A stretch of DNA of 64,000 nt. Source: Deltaproteobacteria bacterium. GTDB lineage: Bacteria > Myxococcota_A > Polyangia > Polyangiales > Houyiibacteriaceae. Position numbers and translations under genes: made by a program. This document shows, piece by piece, positions 48,361-56,437 of this stretch; positions within the stretch are counted from its first letter, which is position 1, and each line of letters begins with the position of its first letter. The notes below the pieces were generated by a model. It did not search any database, was not told where the DNA came from, and was given only the letters and a program-made list of their open reading frames with translations. The stretch is from contig JAEPMI010000007.1 of the NCBI GenBank assembly GCA_017644045.1, forward strand, positions 496,001-560,000. The letters are read 5' to 3'.

Positions 48361-49854
48361 ATGCTCCTGGGGACCCGTACGCGCCGATCGATCCTCCGGC
48401 TGGGCTGTGTGGCCGCGATGTTGGGCCTCGGTGTGCCCGAGGGAGAGGTCCGCGCGGACCCCGTCGCCGCATTGAGCGTGGCCGGTCGGCCGGTCGGACC
48501 GAGCGAGGACGCGCGTGGGCTCGTGGCCGATCTGGCCGACGCGGCGCTCGAGCGGCGAGTGACCCTGCGGGTGATGGGGCGGCCGACGCACCGCACCTGG
48601 CGGGAGCTCGGAGCCGAGGTCGACCAGGAGCGGCTGGTCGGCTGGATCGAGGCGGCGCGCTCGCCGGACTCGCCGATGAGCGAGCACGCGCGCGACGAGG
48701 GAACGAGCGAATTGGCGCTGCGGCTGCCGATGCGGCTCGACGCGGAGAAGGCCGCCGAGGTGCTGGCGCAGATCGCGGCGCGGATCGATCAGCCGGCGCG
48801 GGACGCTCGGGTGAACACCGACGACGGGACGATCACGCCCGACCAGGAAGGCCGGAAGGTCGACGTCTGGGCGACGCTGGACGCGCTCGACACAGGGCTG
48901 CGTGGCGGCGCGGAGGAGATCGAGGTCGTGGTGCTGCGAACGGCGGCCCATCGGACCGATGAGGAGCTCGAAGGCGCGCGCTTCGACACGCTGCTCGGCA
49001 GCTTCCAGACGCCCTACAACGGGATGGCGCGCGACCGGACGCACAACCTGCGGGTCGCGGCGAGCAAGGTCGACGGGCTCGTGCTGATGCCGGGCGAGAC
49101 CTTCGACTTCAACGACCACGTGGGCGAGCGGAGCCTGGCGAACGGCTTCAAGCCCGCGACGGTGATCGCGGGTGGCGAGCTGGTCGATGGCGTGGGCGGC
49201 GGCGCCTGCCAGATCACGGGCACGCTCCACGCTGCCGTGTTCTTCGCGGGCCTCGAGATCCGTGAACGGCATCCGCACAGCCGGCCGAGCAGCTACATCA
49301 AGCTCGGCCTCGACGCGGCGGTGTCCTACCCGAACCTGAGCTTCGCTTTCCGCAACGACCGCGACTTCCCGATCTACGTGCGGCTGAAGGTCAGCGGCGG
49401 ATGGACCCAGGTGGAGCTCTGGGGCGCGAGCCGCACGGACGAGGTGAAGTTCATGCGGCGCATCGACGAGGTCCTGCCCTTCGAGGAGCGAGAGACGCAG
49501 GACTCGAACCTGCCGGCGGGGGTTCGTGTCTTGAGTCAGCGCGGTGTGCCCGGCTTCGTGGTCTCGCGCTGGCGGCTGCGCCGCGACGTGAACACCAACA
49601 TCACGACGCGCGAGATGAGCTCCGACCGCTACCCGCCGACCACCCAGATCTGGCGCGTCGGCACCGGCGGACCGGTCCCGGCGGACTACGAGCCGCCCGC
49701 TGGCGACGAGCACGACGAGTACACGGCCGACGAGTACACGGTCATGACGCAGGGCCCTGGGATCGAAGAGACCGAGACCATCCGCCGCGCCGGCCGCACC
49801 GGCACCCCCGGCTGGACCGTCCGCCAGGGCATGCCCGGCGTCGAGCCCGAGTAG
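48361..49854 (+). CDS. VanW family protein, secreted (497 aa)
   Basis: An N-terminal signal-like segment (residues 8-32) precedes two putative peptidoglycan-binding-4-like repeats (about 40-200) and a VanW domain (about 215-345) with MPGETFDFNDHVGERS, ANGFKPATVIAGGELVDGVG and GGACQITGTLHAAVFF motifs. The C-terminal 130 residues are acidic, Pro/Tyr-rich and low-complexity. VanW proteins are found near cell-wall genes but have no proven activity. Divergent from glyA. Confidence 0.88.
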   Translation: MLLGTRTRRSILRLGCVAAMLGLGVPEGEVRADPVAALSVAGRPVGPSEDARGLVADLADAALERRVTLRVMGRPTHRTWRELGAEVDQERLVGWIEAARSPDSPMSEHARDEGTSELALRLPMRLDAEKAAEVLAQIAARIDQPARDARVNTDDGTITPDQEGRKVDVWATLDALDTGLRGGAEEIEVVVLRTAAHRTDEELEGARFDTLLGSFQTPYNGMARDRTHNLRVAASKVDGLVLMPGETFDFNDHVGERSLANGFKPATVIAGGELVDGVGGGACQITGTLHAAVFFAGLEIRERHPHSRPSSYIKLGLDAAVSYPNLSFAFRNDRDFPIYVRLKVSGGWTQVELWGASRTDEVKFMRRIDEVLPFEERETQDSNLPAGVRVLSQRGVPGFVVSRWRLRRDVNTNITTREMSSDRYPPTTQIWRVGTGGPVPADYEPPAGDEHDEYTADEYTVMTQGPGIEETETIRRAGRTGTPGWTVRQGMPGVEPE

Positions 49855-49870
49855 CTCAGCAGAGCGACAA

Positions 49871-50016
49871 GAATACAAAGAAGACGATCGTCCCGGTCTG
49901 TCTTCGAGGAGAGCTCTGCGTTTGCGAGCTCTCCTGGCCGTCCGTCGGCAAAACGACGAACAAGAAGACGATCGTCCCCGATTCTAGCGACGGGGACGAT
50001 CGTCTTCTTTGTATTC
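49871..50016. repeat. Nested inverted-repeat element (REP/MITE-like)
   Basis: A perfect 24-bp inverted repeat (49871-49894 and 49993-50016) encloses a second copy of the motif AAGAAGACGATCGTCCCC at 49963-49980, which pairs with 49994-50011 as an 18-bp hairpin. Another inverted repeat, AGGAGAGCTC/GAGCTCTCCT, lies inside (about 49907-49934). The GACGATCGTC core is itself a palindrome. It looks like a small mobile or REP-type element and may terminate transcription. The remainder of the gap 49855-50153 is low-complexity. Confidence 0.7.
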
Positions 50017-50153
50017 GTTTTGCTGTGGTGGGCGGGAGGTTGCTCACGGTGGGGCGGGGGGTGTCTTGACGGTGGTGGGTGGGGCGTGGAATGTCTTCGA
50101 CCAAGTTGGAAGTGGCACTTCTTACTTTTCTTGTGACACAGCGAGGGCGAACG

Positions 50154-51248
50154 ATGGGCAACGAGCGAACGATGGGGACGAAGGCGGGGGTCGCCCTCTG
50201 CGTGTTGGGCTTGGTGGGCTGCGGCGACGATGGGTCCAGCCGCGACACGATGACTCCGATGGACTTCGGGCCGGGACCGGCCGTCGATGCCTTCGTCCCT
50301 CCCGGCGTGGACGGGGGACCGCGACCGGATGGCTTCGTGCCGGGCGTGGACATGGGGACGGTGACGCCGCCGGATGGCGGCGGACCGACCGACCCGGGCT
50401 CGCCCGCGGGGATGGGTCCGTACACGGTCAGCCAGGAGACCGCCTCGGTCACCGGGGGTGACGTCGTCGCGTTCGTGCCCGCCCTCCCCGCCGGCACGAC
50501 GGTGCCGCTCGTGCTCTTCAAGCACGGCTTCCAGCTCTCCACCTCGAACTACGCGACCGCCCTCGAGCAGCTCGCGTCGCATGGCTTCGTGGTCGTCGGC
50601 GTGAACAACGGCGGCGGCGGCTTCGGTGGAGGCTCGACGAACCTCGAAGAGCAGAACACCACCATCGCCGCGCTCGATTGGGCGATCGGCAGCGCGCCCT
50701 TCGCGAGCAGCGTCGACGGCTCGAAGATCGGCGTCGCCGGCCACAGCCGCGGCGGCAAGGTCGCCACGCAGGTCGCCGCCGCGGAGAGCCGCATCGGCGC
50801 CACGCTGCTCCTCGACCCGGTCAACGGCTGCGGCCCGACAGCGGGCTACAGCGCCGACTGCCCCGACGTGACCAGCGCCGCCATCGCCGGCAGCATCACC
50901 GCACCCATCGGCGTGATGGGCGAGACGAACAACGCCTCCGGCGGCTTCATGCCCTGCGCGCCGGCGGACCAGAACTACCAGACCATCTACGCCGCGCTCG
51001 GCTCCCCGAGCTGGAAGGCCGAGTGGACCTTCACCGGCGCCGATCACATGGACTTCACCGACGACGGCGGCGGCTTTGCCGGCAGCTTCTGCTCCGACGG
51101 CCCCGGCGACGACGACCAGATCCGCCGCGACTGGCGCGCCATGATGGTGGCCTTCTTCCGCCAGCACCTGAAGGGCGAGGCTGCGATGGGCGACTGGCTC
51201 ACCGGTGACTCTCTGCCGGCGGGCATCACGGTCGTCTCCGCTCCGTAA
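50154..51248 (+). CDS. Lipoprotein alpha/beta hydrolase (364 aa)
   Basis: A signal peptide ends in the lipobox LVGC (C23), followed by a Gly/Pro/Asp-rich linker of about 65 residues and an alpha/beta hydrolase domain. Catalytic candidates: S198 in GVAGHSRGGK, D221 in LLLDPVNG and H298 in GADHMDF. HGF motif and GNNGGG oxyanion region are also present. It resembles chlorophyllase/PET-hydrolase-like dienelactone hydrolases and probably acts on the cell surface. Four Cys residues in the domain may form disulfides. ATG 50154 is preferred; ATG 50172 is also possible. Confidence 0.82.
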   Translation: MGNERTMGTKAGVALCVLGLVGCGDDGSSRDTMTPMDFGPGPAVDAFVPPGVDGGPRPDGFVPGVDMGTVTPPDGGGPTDPGSPAGMGPYTVSQETASVTGGDVVAFVPALPAGTTVPLVLFKHGFQLSTSNYATALEQLASHGFVVVGVNNGGGGFGGGSTNLEEQNTTIAALDWAIGSAPFASSVDGSKIGVAGHSRGGKVATQVAAAESRIGATLLLDPVNGCGPTAGYSADCPDVTSAAIAGSITAPIGVMGETNNASGGFMPCAPADQNYQTIYAALGSPSWKAEWTFTGADHMDFTDDGGGFAGSFCSDGPGDDDQIRRDWRAMMVAFFRQHLKGEAAMGDWLTGDSLPAGITVVSAP

Positions 51249-51256
51249 AGCACTCC

Positions 51257-51454
51257 TTCCCAGTGGAGCCAAAGGCCTCGCACGGAGTCACGGAGCCACA
51301 GAGGTCACAGAGGAGATTGGGGAATGACCCGCTGCGGACGCTCTGCGCTGGACGCGACCCTGACGGTGGCGTTGGACTGACAGCCCTATTCCCTTCTTCC
51401 TCTGTGGACTCTGTGGCTCCGTGACTCCGTGCGAGGCACAGGACTCCATGGGAA
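51257..51454. repeat. MITE-like element with long imperfect terminal inverted repeats
   Basis: About 200 bp with outer ends TTCCCA and arms of roughly 60 bases, nearly identical for CCTCGCACGGAGTCACGGAG onward (51276-51316 against 51394-51436). Such CGGAGTCACGGAGCCACAGAG-type palindromes are dispersed in many bacterial genomes. No coding capacity. It fills the gap between the hydrolase and coaBC. Confidence 0.7.
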
Positions 51455-51517
51455 CATCGAAGTGCGCTCCCCAGGAGAGGGGGTGCGATCGAAGACCGCG
51501 CGGGGTACAGAGGGCAC

Positions 51518-52684
51518 ATGAACGTCGTGCTCGCCGTCGGTGGAGGCATCGCCGCCTACAAGTCGGCGATCGTCGTGCGCGAGCTGCAACGCGGGGGCGC
51601 GAAGGTGCGGGTCGTGATGACCAAGGCCGCCCAGCGCTTCATCGGCTCGGCGACCTTCGCGGGGCTCACCGGCGAGAAGGTCGTCACCTCGCTCTGGGAG
51701 CACCCGGGCGAGATCCACGTCGAGCTCGGGAACTGGGCCGACGCCATCGTCGTCGCGCCGGCCACCATGGACCTGCTCGCGAAGGCCGCGGCCGGCCTCG
51801 GCGACGATCCGGTGCTGGCCACGCTCAGCTGCGCGAAGGGCCAGGTCTTCTTCGCGCCGGCGATGCACTGGCGGATGTGGGAACGGCCGAGCACCCAGCG
51901 CTCCGTCGCGACGCTCACCGCCGACGGCGCCACGATGATCGGCCCCGACAGCGGTCCGCTCGCGAGCGGCGAGTCGGGGCTCGGGCGCATGAGCGAGCCG
52001 GAGGCCATCGCAGCCGCCGTGCTCGCCGCCGGCCGTGGCGCCGATCTGAAGGGGGCCACCGTGCTGGTCTCCGCCGGACCGACCCACGAGGACCTCGACC
52101 CGGTCCGCTTCCTCGGCAACCGCTCCACCGGACGGATGGGTTTCGCGGTCGCCGCGGTCGCCGCCTCGAGGGGAGCCAAGGCCATCCTGGTGGCGGGTCC
52201 GAGCGCGCTGCCCACCCCGCCCGGCGTGGAGCGCGTCGACGTCCGCTCCGCCCGCGACATGGAGGCGGCCATCCGCGCGCATCTGGCTTCCGCGGACGCG
52301 GTGGTGATGGCCGCCGCGGTCGCCGACTACCGCCCCGCCGACACCGCGGACGAGAAGATCAAGAAGTCCGAGGGCGGCAAGAGCCTCGCGCTGGTGCGGA
52401 ACCCGGACATTCTCGCGGGCCTCGGCGCGGGCCGCGAAGGCGATCGGCCCGTCCTGGTCGGCTTCGCCCTCGAGACCTCCGACGCCCCGGCCAAGGCCCG
52501 GGCGAAGCTCGAGCGGAAGAAGGTCGACCTGGTGGTCGCCAACCTCGCCAAACACGGGTTCGGCGGCGAGGAGAACGAGGTGACCCTGGTCGACGCCGAG
52601 GGAGACGAGACCCTCCCGCGATCGTCGAAACGAGCCATTGCGCACGCGATCTGCGACCGGATCGCCGCCCGGCTGGCCTCCTGA
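51518..52684 (+). CDS. coaBC: Bifunctional phosphopantothenoylcysteine synthetase/decarboxylase (388 aa)
   Basis: Catalyses two steps of coenzyme A synthesis from 4'-phosphopantothenate. N-terminal flavin-dependent decarboxylase (CoaC, residues 1-175): GGGIAAYKS, IHVELGNWADAIVVAPAT with the catalytic His, and APAMHWRMW (His where E. coli has Asn; His also occurs in actinobacterial enzymes). C-terminal synthetase (CoaB, 185-388): LVSAGPTHEDLDPVRFLGNR, STGRMG, AAVADYRP and the KIKK motif. Length normal. Confidence 0.95.
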   Translation: MNVVLAVGGGIAAYKSAIVVRELQRGGAKVRVVMTKAAQRFIGSATFAGLTGEKVVTSLWEHPGEIHVELGNWADAIVVAPATMDLLAKAAAGLGDDPVLATLSCAKGQVFFAPAMHWRMWERPSTQRSVATLTADGATMIGPDSGPLASGESGLGRMSEPEAIAAAVLAAGRGADLKGATVLVSAGPTHEDLDPVRFLGNRSTGRMGFAVAAVAASRGAKAILVAGPSALPTPPGVERVDVRSARDMEAAIRAHLASADAVVMAAAVADYRPADTADEKIKKSEGGKSLALVRNPDILAGLGAGREGDRPVLVGFALETSDAPAKARAKLERKKVDLVVANLAKHGFGGEENEVTLVDAEGDETLPRSSKRAIAHAICDRIAARLAS

Positions 52685-52744
52685 ACACCCGCCCCGGTCC
52701 GTGGAGGTTGAATCTGTGGGGCGCTGCGACCATCCTCCCTGCTC

Positions 52745-53755
52745 GTGACGCACCCCGGGCGACAGACGATGATGGCCCTCGTCGGCAAGGTGATCGACGA
52801 GCGCTACCACATCACCGCGCTCATCGGGGAAGGCGGCATGGGCGCCGTCTACAAGGCGGAGCGCCCCGACGGCCCGCCCGTCGCCATCAAGGTCCTCCAC
52901 GAGGAGCTCGGCGATCAGGAAGAGCTCCGCGCCCGCTTCGAGCGCGAGGCGCGCGCCCTCTTCGGCCTCGAGCACCCGAACATCCTCCACGTCGAGGACT
53001 TCGGCATCGTGGATGGCAAGCCCTACATCGCGATGGAGCTCCTCGAGGGGCAGCCGCTCGACAAGATGGTCGAGGACGGCCCGCTCCCGCCCGGCCTCGC
53101 GTTCGACATCGCCACCCAGATCCTCAACGGGCTCTCCTACGCCCACGGTCAGGGCGCGCTGCACCGCGACCTGAAGACCGAGAACGTCTTCGTCACGCGC
53201 GGCCCGAACGGCGAGTGGATCGCCAAGCTCCTCGACTTCGGCCTGGTGAAGTTCACCGACGACGAGCGCTGGGGGCAGAGCTCCAAGCTCACCGTCACGG
53301 GCGCCGTCTTCGGCACGCCGGCGTACATGGCACCCGAGCAGTGCGCGGGCGCGGCCGTCGACAGTCGAGCCGACGTCTACTCCACCGGCGTGATCCTCTT
53401 CGAGCTCTTCACGGGTCTGTGGCCCTTCATGGAAGAGAGCCGGATGGACATGTTCAAGGCCCACCTGACGACGCCACCGCCGCACCTCGCGGACGTGGTC
53501 GAGGGCTGGGTCCCGCCGCCGGAGCTCGACGCGGTGATCCAGAAGGCGCTCGGCAAGATGTCGAAAGACCGCTACCAGGACGCGCGCGAGATGCTCGCCG
53601 CGTTCCAGCAGGTCCCGCGCCCCGGTCAGCCGCAGGCGCGACCGATGATGCACGGCGCGACCCCGGCCAAGCCCTTCCCGCTCGGGCTCGTGCTCGCGGG
53701 CGTCGGCACCCTGATCGTCATCGCCCTCGCTGCGGCGTTCGTGCTGCTCAGCTGA
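52745..53755 (+). CDS. Hanks-type Ser/Thr protein kinase with C-terminal membrane anchor (336 aa)
   Basis: Glycine loop GEGGMGAVYKAE (28-39), ATP lysine K49, catalytic HRDLKTEN (140-147), DFG (164-166) and GTPAYMAPEQ (190-199) are all intact, so the kinase should be active. A linker and one transmembrane helix at the C-terminus (about 314-335) place it at the membrane, facing the cytoplasm. No sensor domain. GTG 52745 or the internal ATG 52769 may be the start. Typical of myxobacterial genomes. Confidence 0.9.
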   Translation: MTHPGRQTMMALVGKVIDERYHITALIGEGGMGAVYKAERPDGPPVAIKVLHEELGDQEELRARFEREARALFGLEHPNILHVEDFGIVDGKPYIAMELLEGQPLDKMVEDGPLPPGLAFDIATQILNGLSYAHGQGALHRDLKTENVFVTRGPNGEWIAKLLDFGLVKFTDDERWGQSSKLTVTGAVFGTPAYMAPEQCAGAAVDSRADVYSTGVILFELFTGLWPFMEESRMDMFKAHLTTPPPHLADVVEGWVPPPELDAVIQKALGKMSKDRYQDAREMLAAFQQVPRPGQPQARPMMHGATPAKPFPLGLVLAGVGTLIVIALAAAFVLLS

Positions 53756-53760
53756 TCGTG

Positions 53761-54219
53761 ATGCGACCCTTCGCCCGCGCCCTCCGCGAGGGGGATCTCG
53801 CCCGCGCCCGCGTGCTCTGGCAGGCCACGACGGACCGCCTCGGTCTGATCGCCCTCCCCGACCACGAAGGCGAGCTCTTCGAGGGTGTGCTCGTACCCCG
53901 CGAGGAGGCGCTGGCGCCCAACACCGTGGCCGAGCTCGCCAAGAGCTGGGAGCGCCTCGACCGCGCCTACGCGCCCTGCGAAGACGACGCGCTCCGCGCG
54001 GAGGTCGAGGCGGCCGTCGCGGACCTCGCGCGCACGACCGGGCTCACGGCCGACCTGGGCGAGGACCACCTCTTCGTCTTCCTCGGACCGCTCGGCGAAG
54101 CCGCCGCGGTGGCACGGTTCACCGGCGATGCCTGGCGCACGCTCGTCGACGTGCCCGAGGACGACGTGACGCTCGCCGTCGGCCGAGCCTTCCGGACGCG
54201 GCGCGACTCGTTCGGCTGA
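53761..54219 (+). CDS. Unknown protein (152 aa)
   Basis: ATG 53761, five bases after the kinase stop, so probably co-transcribed with it. A helical, Ala/Glu/Arg-rich product with RPFARALREGDLARARVLWQ, and a C-terminal beta-rich end (HLFVFLGPLGEAAAVARFTG). No family recognised; possibly a regulator or substrate of the kinase, by position only. Confidence 0.6.
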   Translation: MRPFARALREGDLARARVLWQATTDRLGLIALPDHEGELFEGVLVPREEALAPNTVAELAKSWERLDRAYAPCEDDALRAEVEAAVADLARTTGLTADLGEDHLFVFLGPLGEAAAVARFTGDAWRTLVDVPEDDVTLAVGRAFRTRRDSFG

Positions 54220-54228
54220 TCCGATCGA

Positions 54229-54828
54229 TCAGAGGTCGTCGACCGGACCGGCGCCGACGCGCACGATCTCGACCGACTCGCCCGTCAGGTCGAGCACGGT
54301 CGACGGCTCGAGCGGACCCCAGCCGGCGTCGAGCACGACCTCGCATTGCTTGTAGTGAGCGGCGAGGTCGTCGGGGTCGTTCAGCTGCTCCCCTTCCCAC
54401 GTCGCCGACGTGCTCACGATGGGGTTGCCGAGCTCCTTCACGATGGCCTGCGGCACCGGGTGATCGGGCACGCGGATGCCGACCGTCTTGCGCTTCATCA
54501 TCAGGATGCGCGGCACCTCTCGGGTCGCCGGCAAGATGAAGGTGTACGGACCCGGCAAGAGCCGCTTCATGAAGCGGTAGATGCGATCGTCGACGATCGC
54601 GTACTTCGCGATGTCGCTCAGGTCGGCGCAGACGAAGGCCACCGGGTGGTTCTTGTCCATCTGCTTGATCTGGTAGACGCGGTTGAGCGCCTTCTTCTCG
54701 AAGATGTCGCAGCCCACCGCGTAGACCGTGTCGGTCGGGTACACGATGGTGCCGCCGCGCTTCAGCACGTCGACGGTCTTCTTGATGATCCGCGGCTGCG
54801 GCGTGGTGGGGTGGACTTCGAGTCGCAT
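54229..54828 (-). CDS. Threonylcarbamoyl-AMP synthase family protein (Sua5/YciO/YrdC, 199 aa)
   Basis: IVYPTDTVYAVGCDIF (28-43), KQMDKNHPVAFVCADLSDIA (the KxR-like loop), LLPGPYTFILPATR, TVGIRVPDHPV and GNPIVSTSAT are the family motifs. Sua5/TsaC members make the precursor for t6A at position 37 of ANN-decoding tRNAs; the sequence looks closest to the YciO subgroup, whose role is less certain. Downstream of, and on the same strand as, the macro-domain gene (7 bp). Confidence 0.85.
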   Translation of the reverse strand: MRLEVHPTTPQPRIIKKTVDVLKRGGTIVYPTDTVYAVGCDIFEKKALNRVYQIKQMDKNHPVAFVCADLSDIAKYAIVDDRIYRFMKRLLPGPYTFILPATREVPRILMMKRKTVGIRVPDHPVPQAIVKELGNPIVSTSATWEGEQLNDPDDLAAHYKQCEVVLDAGWGPLEPSTVLDLTGESVEIVRVGAGPVDDL

Positions 54829-54835
54829 CGGGGAC

Positions 54836-55729
54836 CTAGCTTCTTCCGTGCACGAGCTTGCGCTCCGAGCCGTCCTCGAAGACGCAGAGGATCTGCCCCG
54901 GACCGGGCAGCTCCACGACCTTCCCCGCGCCGAACTTCGGGTGCATGAAGAGGTCGCCTTCGGCGAACGTGGTGCGCATCGAGTAGCGGAGGCCGGTGTC
55001 GCGCGCCTTCAGCGCTTCCTCCGCGGTGAGCTTGGGCTTCTTGCTCTTGGCCTTCGAGCTCGTCTTGGTGCCCGCGCTGCCCTTGGCCGCGAGCCGGCGG
55101 CGCCGAGCCTTCTTGTCTTCCTGCTCGGGCTTCCGCAGCACCTTCTCTTCGGCGGTGGCCCCGTCGCCGATCCGGCGCTTGGCCTCGCGGAAGATCGGCC
55201 CGGCCGGCTCGCAGACGAAGACCTCTTCGACGACCGGTGAGCGCCCCGCCTTGCTGCACTCTTCCTGGTACGTGTGCGCCGCCTGGACGATCAGCGCGAG
55301 CCGCTCCGGACGACCGAGCTCCGACGGGCCAGCACCGAGCGCGGGGAACGCGATCTTCTCCACGCTTCGCTCCGCCGCGAAGCGCAACGCCGCGAGCACG
55401 CCCGCGCGAATCACCTCGGCCGGGGGTGCGTTCGAACGCTCCGTTCCAGGCTCCGGGGGACGGCTCGCGATCCACGCGAGGAAGTTGCAGTGGAGTCGGC
55501 CGGGGTGGACTCGGATCACCGATCCGATGGCGAGCTTCTGTCCTTCGATCTGACGGAGCTCGTTGTCGAGTGCGCGCTGCAGTCCGTCGCCGTAGTGCTC
55601 CTGAAGCTCGCGCTCCGGACCGGGCCCCGGCCAGAGCTGCATGTCGGCGGCGCCATCGAACACGATGGCTCCCACGCGCCGGTTCGAGGGGATGTCGTAG
55701 ACGCTTCGTTGGACGAGGGTGACTTCCAT
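54836..55729 (-). CDS. Macro-domain protein with basic linker and C-terminal tudor-like domain (297 aa)
   Basis: Residues 1-185 look like a macro domain (VGAIVFDGAADMQLWPGPGP, IGSVIRVHPGRLHCNFLAWI, AFPALGAGPSELG), which binds or removes ADP-ribose-type ligands. A Lys/Arg/Ala-rich linker (about 200-235) may bind nucleic acid. The C-terminal part, GDLFMHPKFGAGKVVELPGP with a final LVHGR, resembles CarD/UvrD-type tudor domains found fused to many proteins in this group. The N-terminal extension of the frame to 58189 is a shadow. Confidence 0.75.
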   Translation of the reverse strand: MEVTLVQRSVYDIPSNRRVGAIVFDGAADMQLWPGPGPERELQEHYGDGLQRALDNELRQIEGQKLAIGSVIRVHPGRLHCNFLAWIASRPPEPGTERSNAPPAEVIRAGVLAALRFAAERSVEKIAFPALGAGPSELGRPERLALIVQAAHTYQEECSKAGRSPVVEEVFVCEPAGPIFREAKRRIGDGATAEEKVLRKPEQEDKKARRRRLAAKGSAGTKTSSKAKSKKPKLTAEEALKARDTGLRYSMRTTFAEGDLFMHPKFGAGKVVELPGPGQILCVFEDGSERKLVHGRS

Positions 55730-55855
55730 CGGGGGCGCTCCCTTACCATGGGCTCGGCGCGAACGCACCGCGCGCGTTGGCGCCATCGCAAACTGGTTGT
55801 ATGGTCCGCCTTCGCCGATTCGCGCGCGGTGGATTTCGCGCGCGCCGGAGCCACC

Positions 55856-56401
55856 ATGCAAGACGCCACCAGCGAGTCCTCCAAGTCGACCGAGACCCCC
55901 GACGCCACGCGTGATCCGCGACCCTTCCTGGTCGTGACCGCGCTCCTCGACAGCGGCGCACGACCGGCCGCCGTGACCCGAAGTCATGGCGACGCGATGG
56001 AGCGCGCGTTCGTCTCCGCCGGCACCGAGAGCACCGCCGGCATGGACCTCGTCGAGCTCCCCATCTCCCCCGCCGCGTTCGGTGCGCTCCGCAAGGCGCT
56101 CTCGCTCGACGAAGAGGTGGTCGGTCTCTACGACGTGTTCCCGCTCGCGTCTCACCTCGACGACGCCGTGCGCAAGGTCGCGGGCCAGTTCCTCGCGGCC
56201 GAGGCCGTGTGGACGCTCGAGGAGCAGGGCCAGCTCGGCGGCGTGCCGCTCAACGTGCGCCTCGACCTCCCGAAGGGCTGGGACCGCGACCCGAAGGCCG
56301 TGCATCAGAAGCTCGTGGAAGCGGGCGCGCTCGACCTGACCGAGGACGGCATCGAGACGTTCAAGCGCATCAAGGGCGCTTGGGACGCGAGCCACGCCTG
56401 A
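55856..56401 (+). CDS. Unknown protein (181 aa)
   Basis: After a Ser/Thr/Asp-rich 20-residue N-terminus there is a compact domain with FLVVTALLDSGARPAAVTRS, AGMDLVELPISPAAFGALRK and a C-terminal EDGIETFKRIKGAWDASHA. No family recognised. Divergent from the macro-domain gene across 126 bp, and 36 bp upstream of argE. Confidence 0.6.
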   Translation: MQDATSESSKSTETPDATRDPRPFLVVTALLDSGARPAAVTRSHGDAMERAFVSAGTESTAGMDLVELPISPAAFGALRKALSLDEEVVGLYDVFPLASHLDDAVRKVAGQFLAAEAVWTLEEQGQLGGVPLNVRLDLPKGWDRDPKAVHQKLVEAGALDLTEDGIETFKRIKGAWDASHA

Positions 56402-56437
56402 TTTTCGGTCGGCGCTCGCACCTGTAGACTGGCGCGC

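Noticed and set aside
51421-54219. A 932-residue plus-strand frame
   Set aside because: It is out of frame with coaBC and the kinase, both of which have full family motifs. Only its last 152 codons (53761-54219) are retained as a gene.
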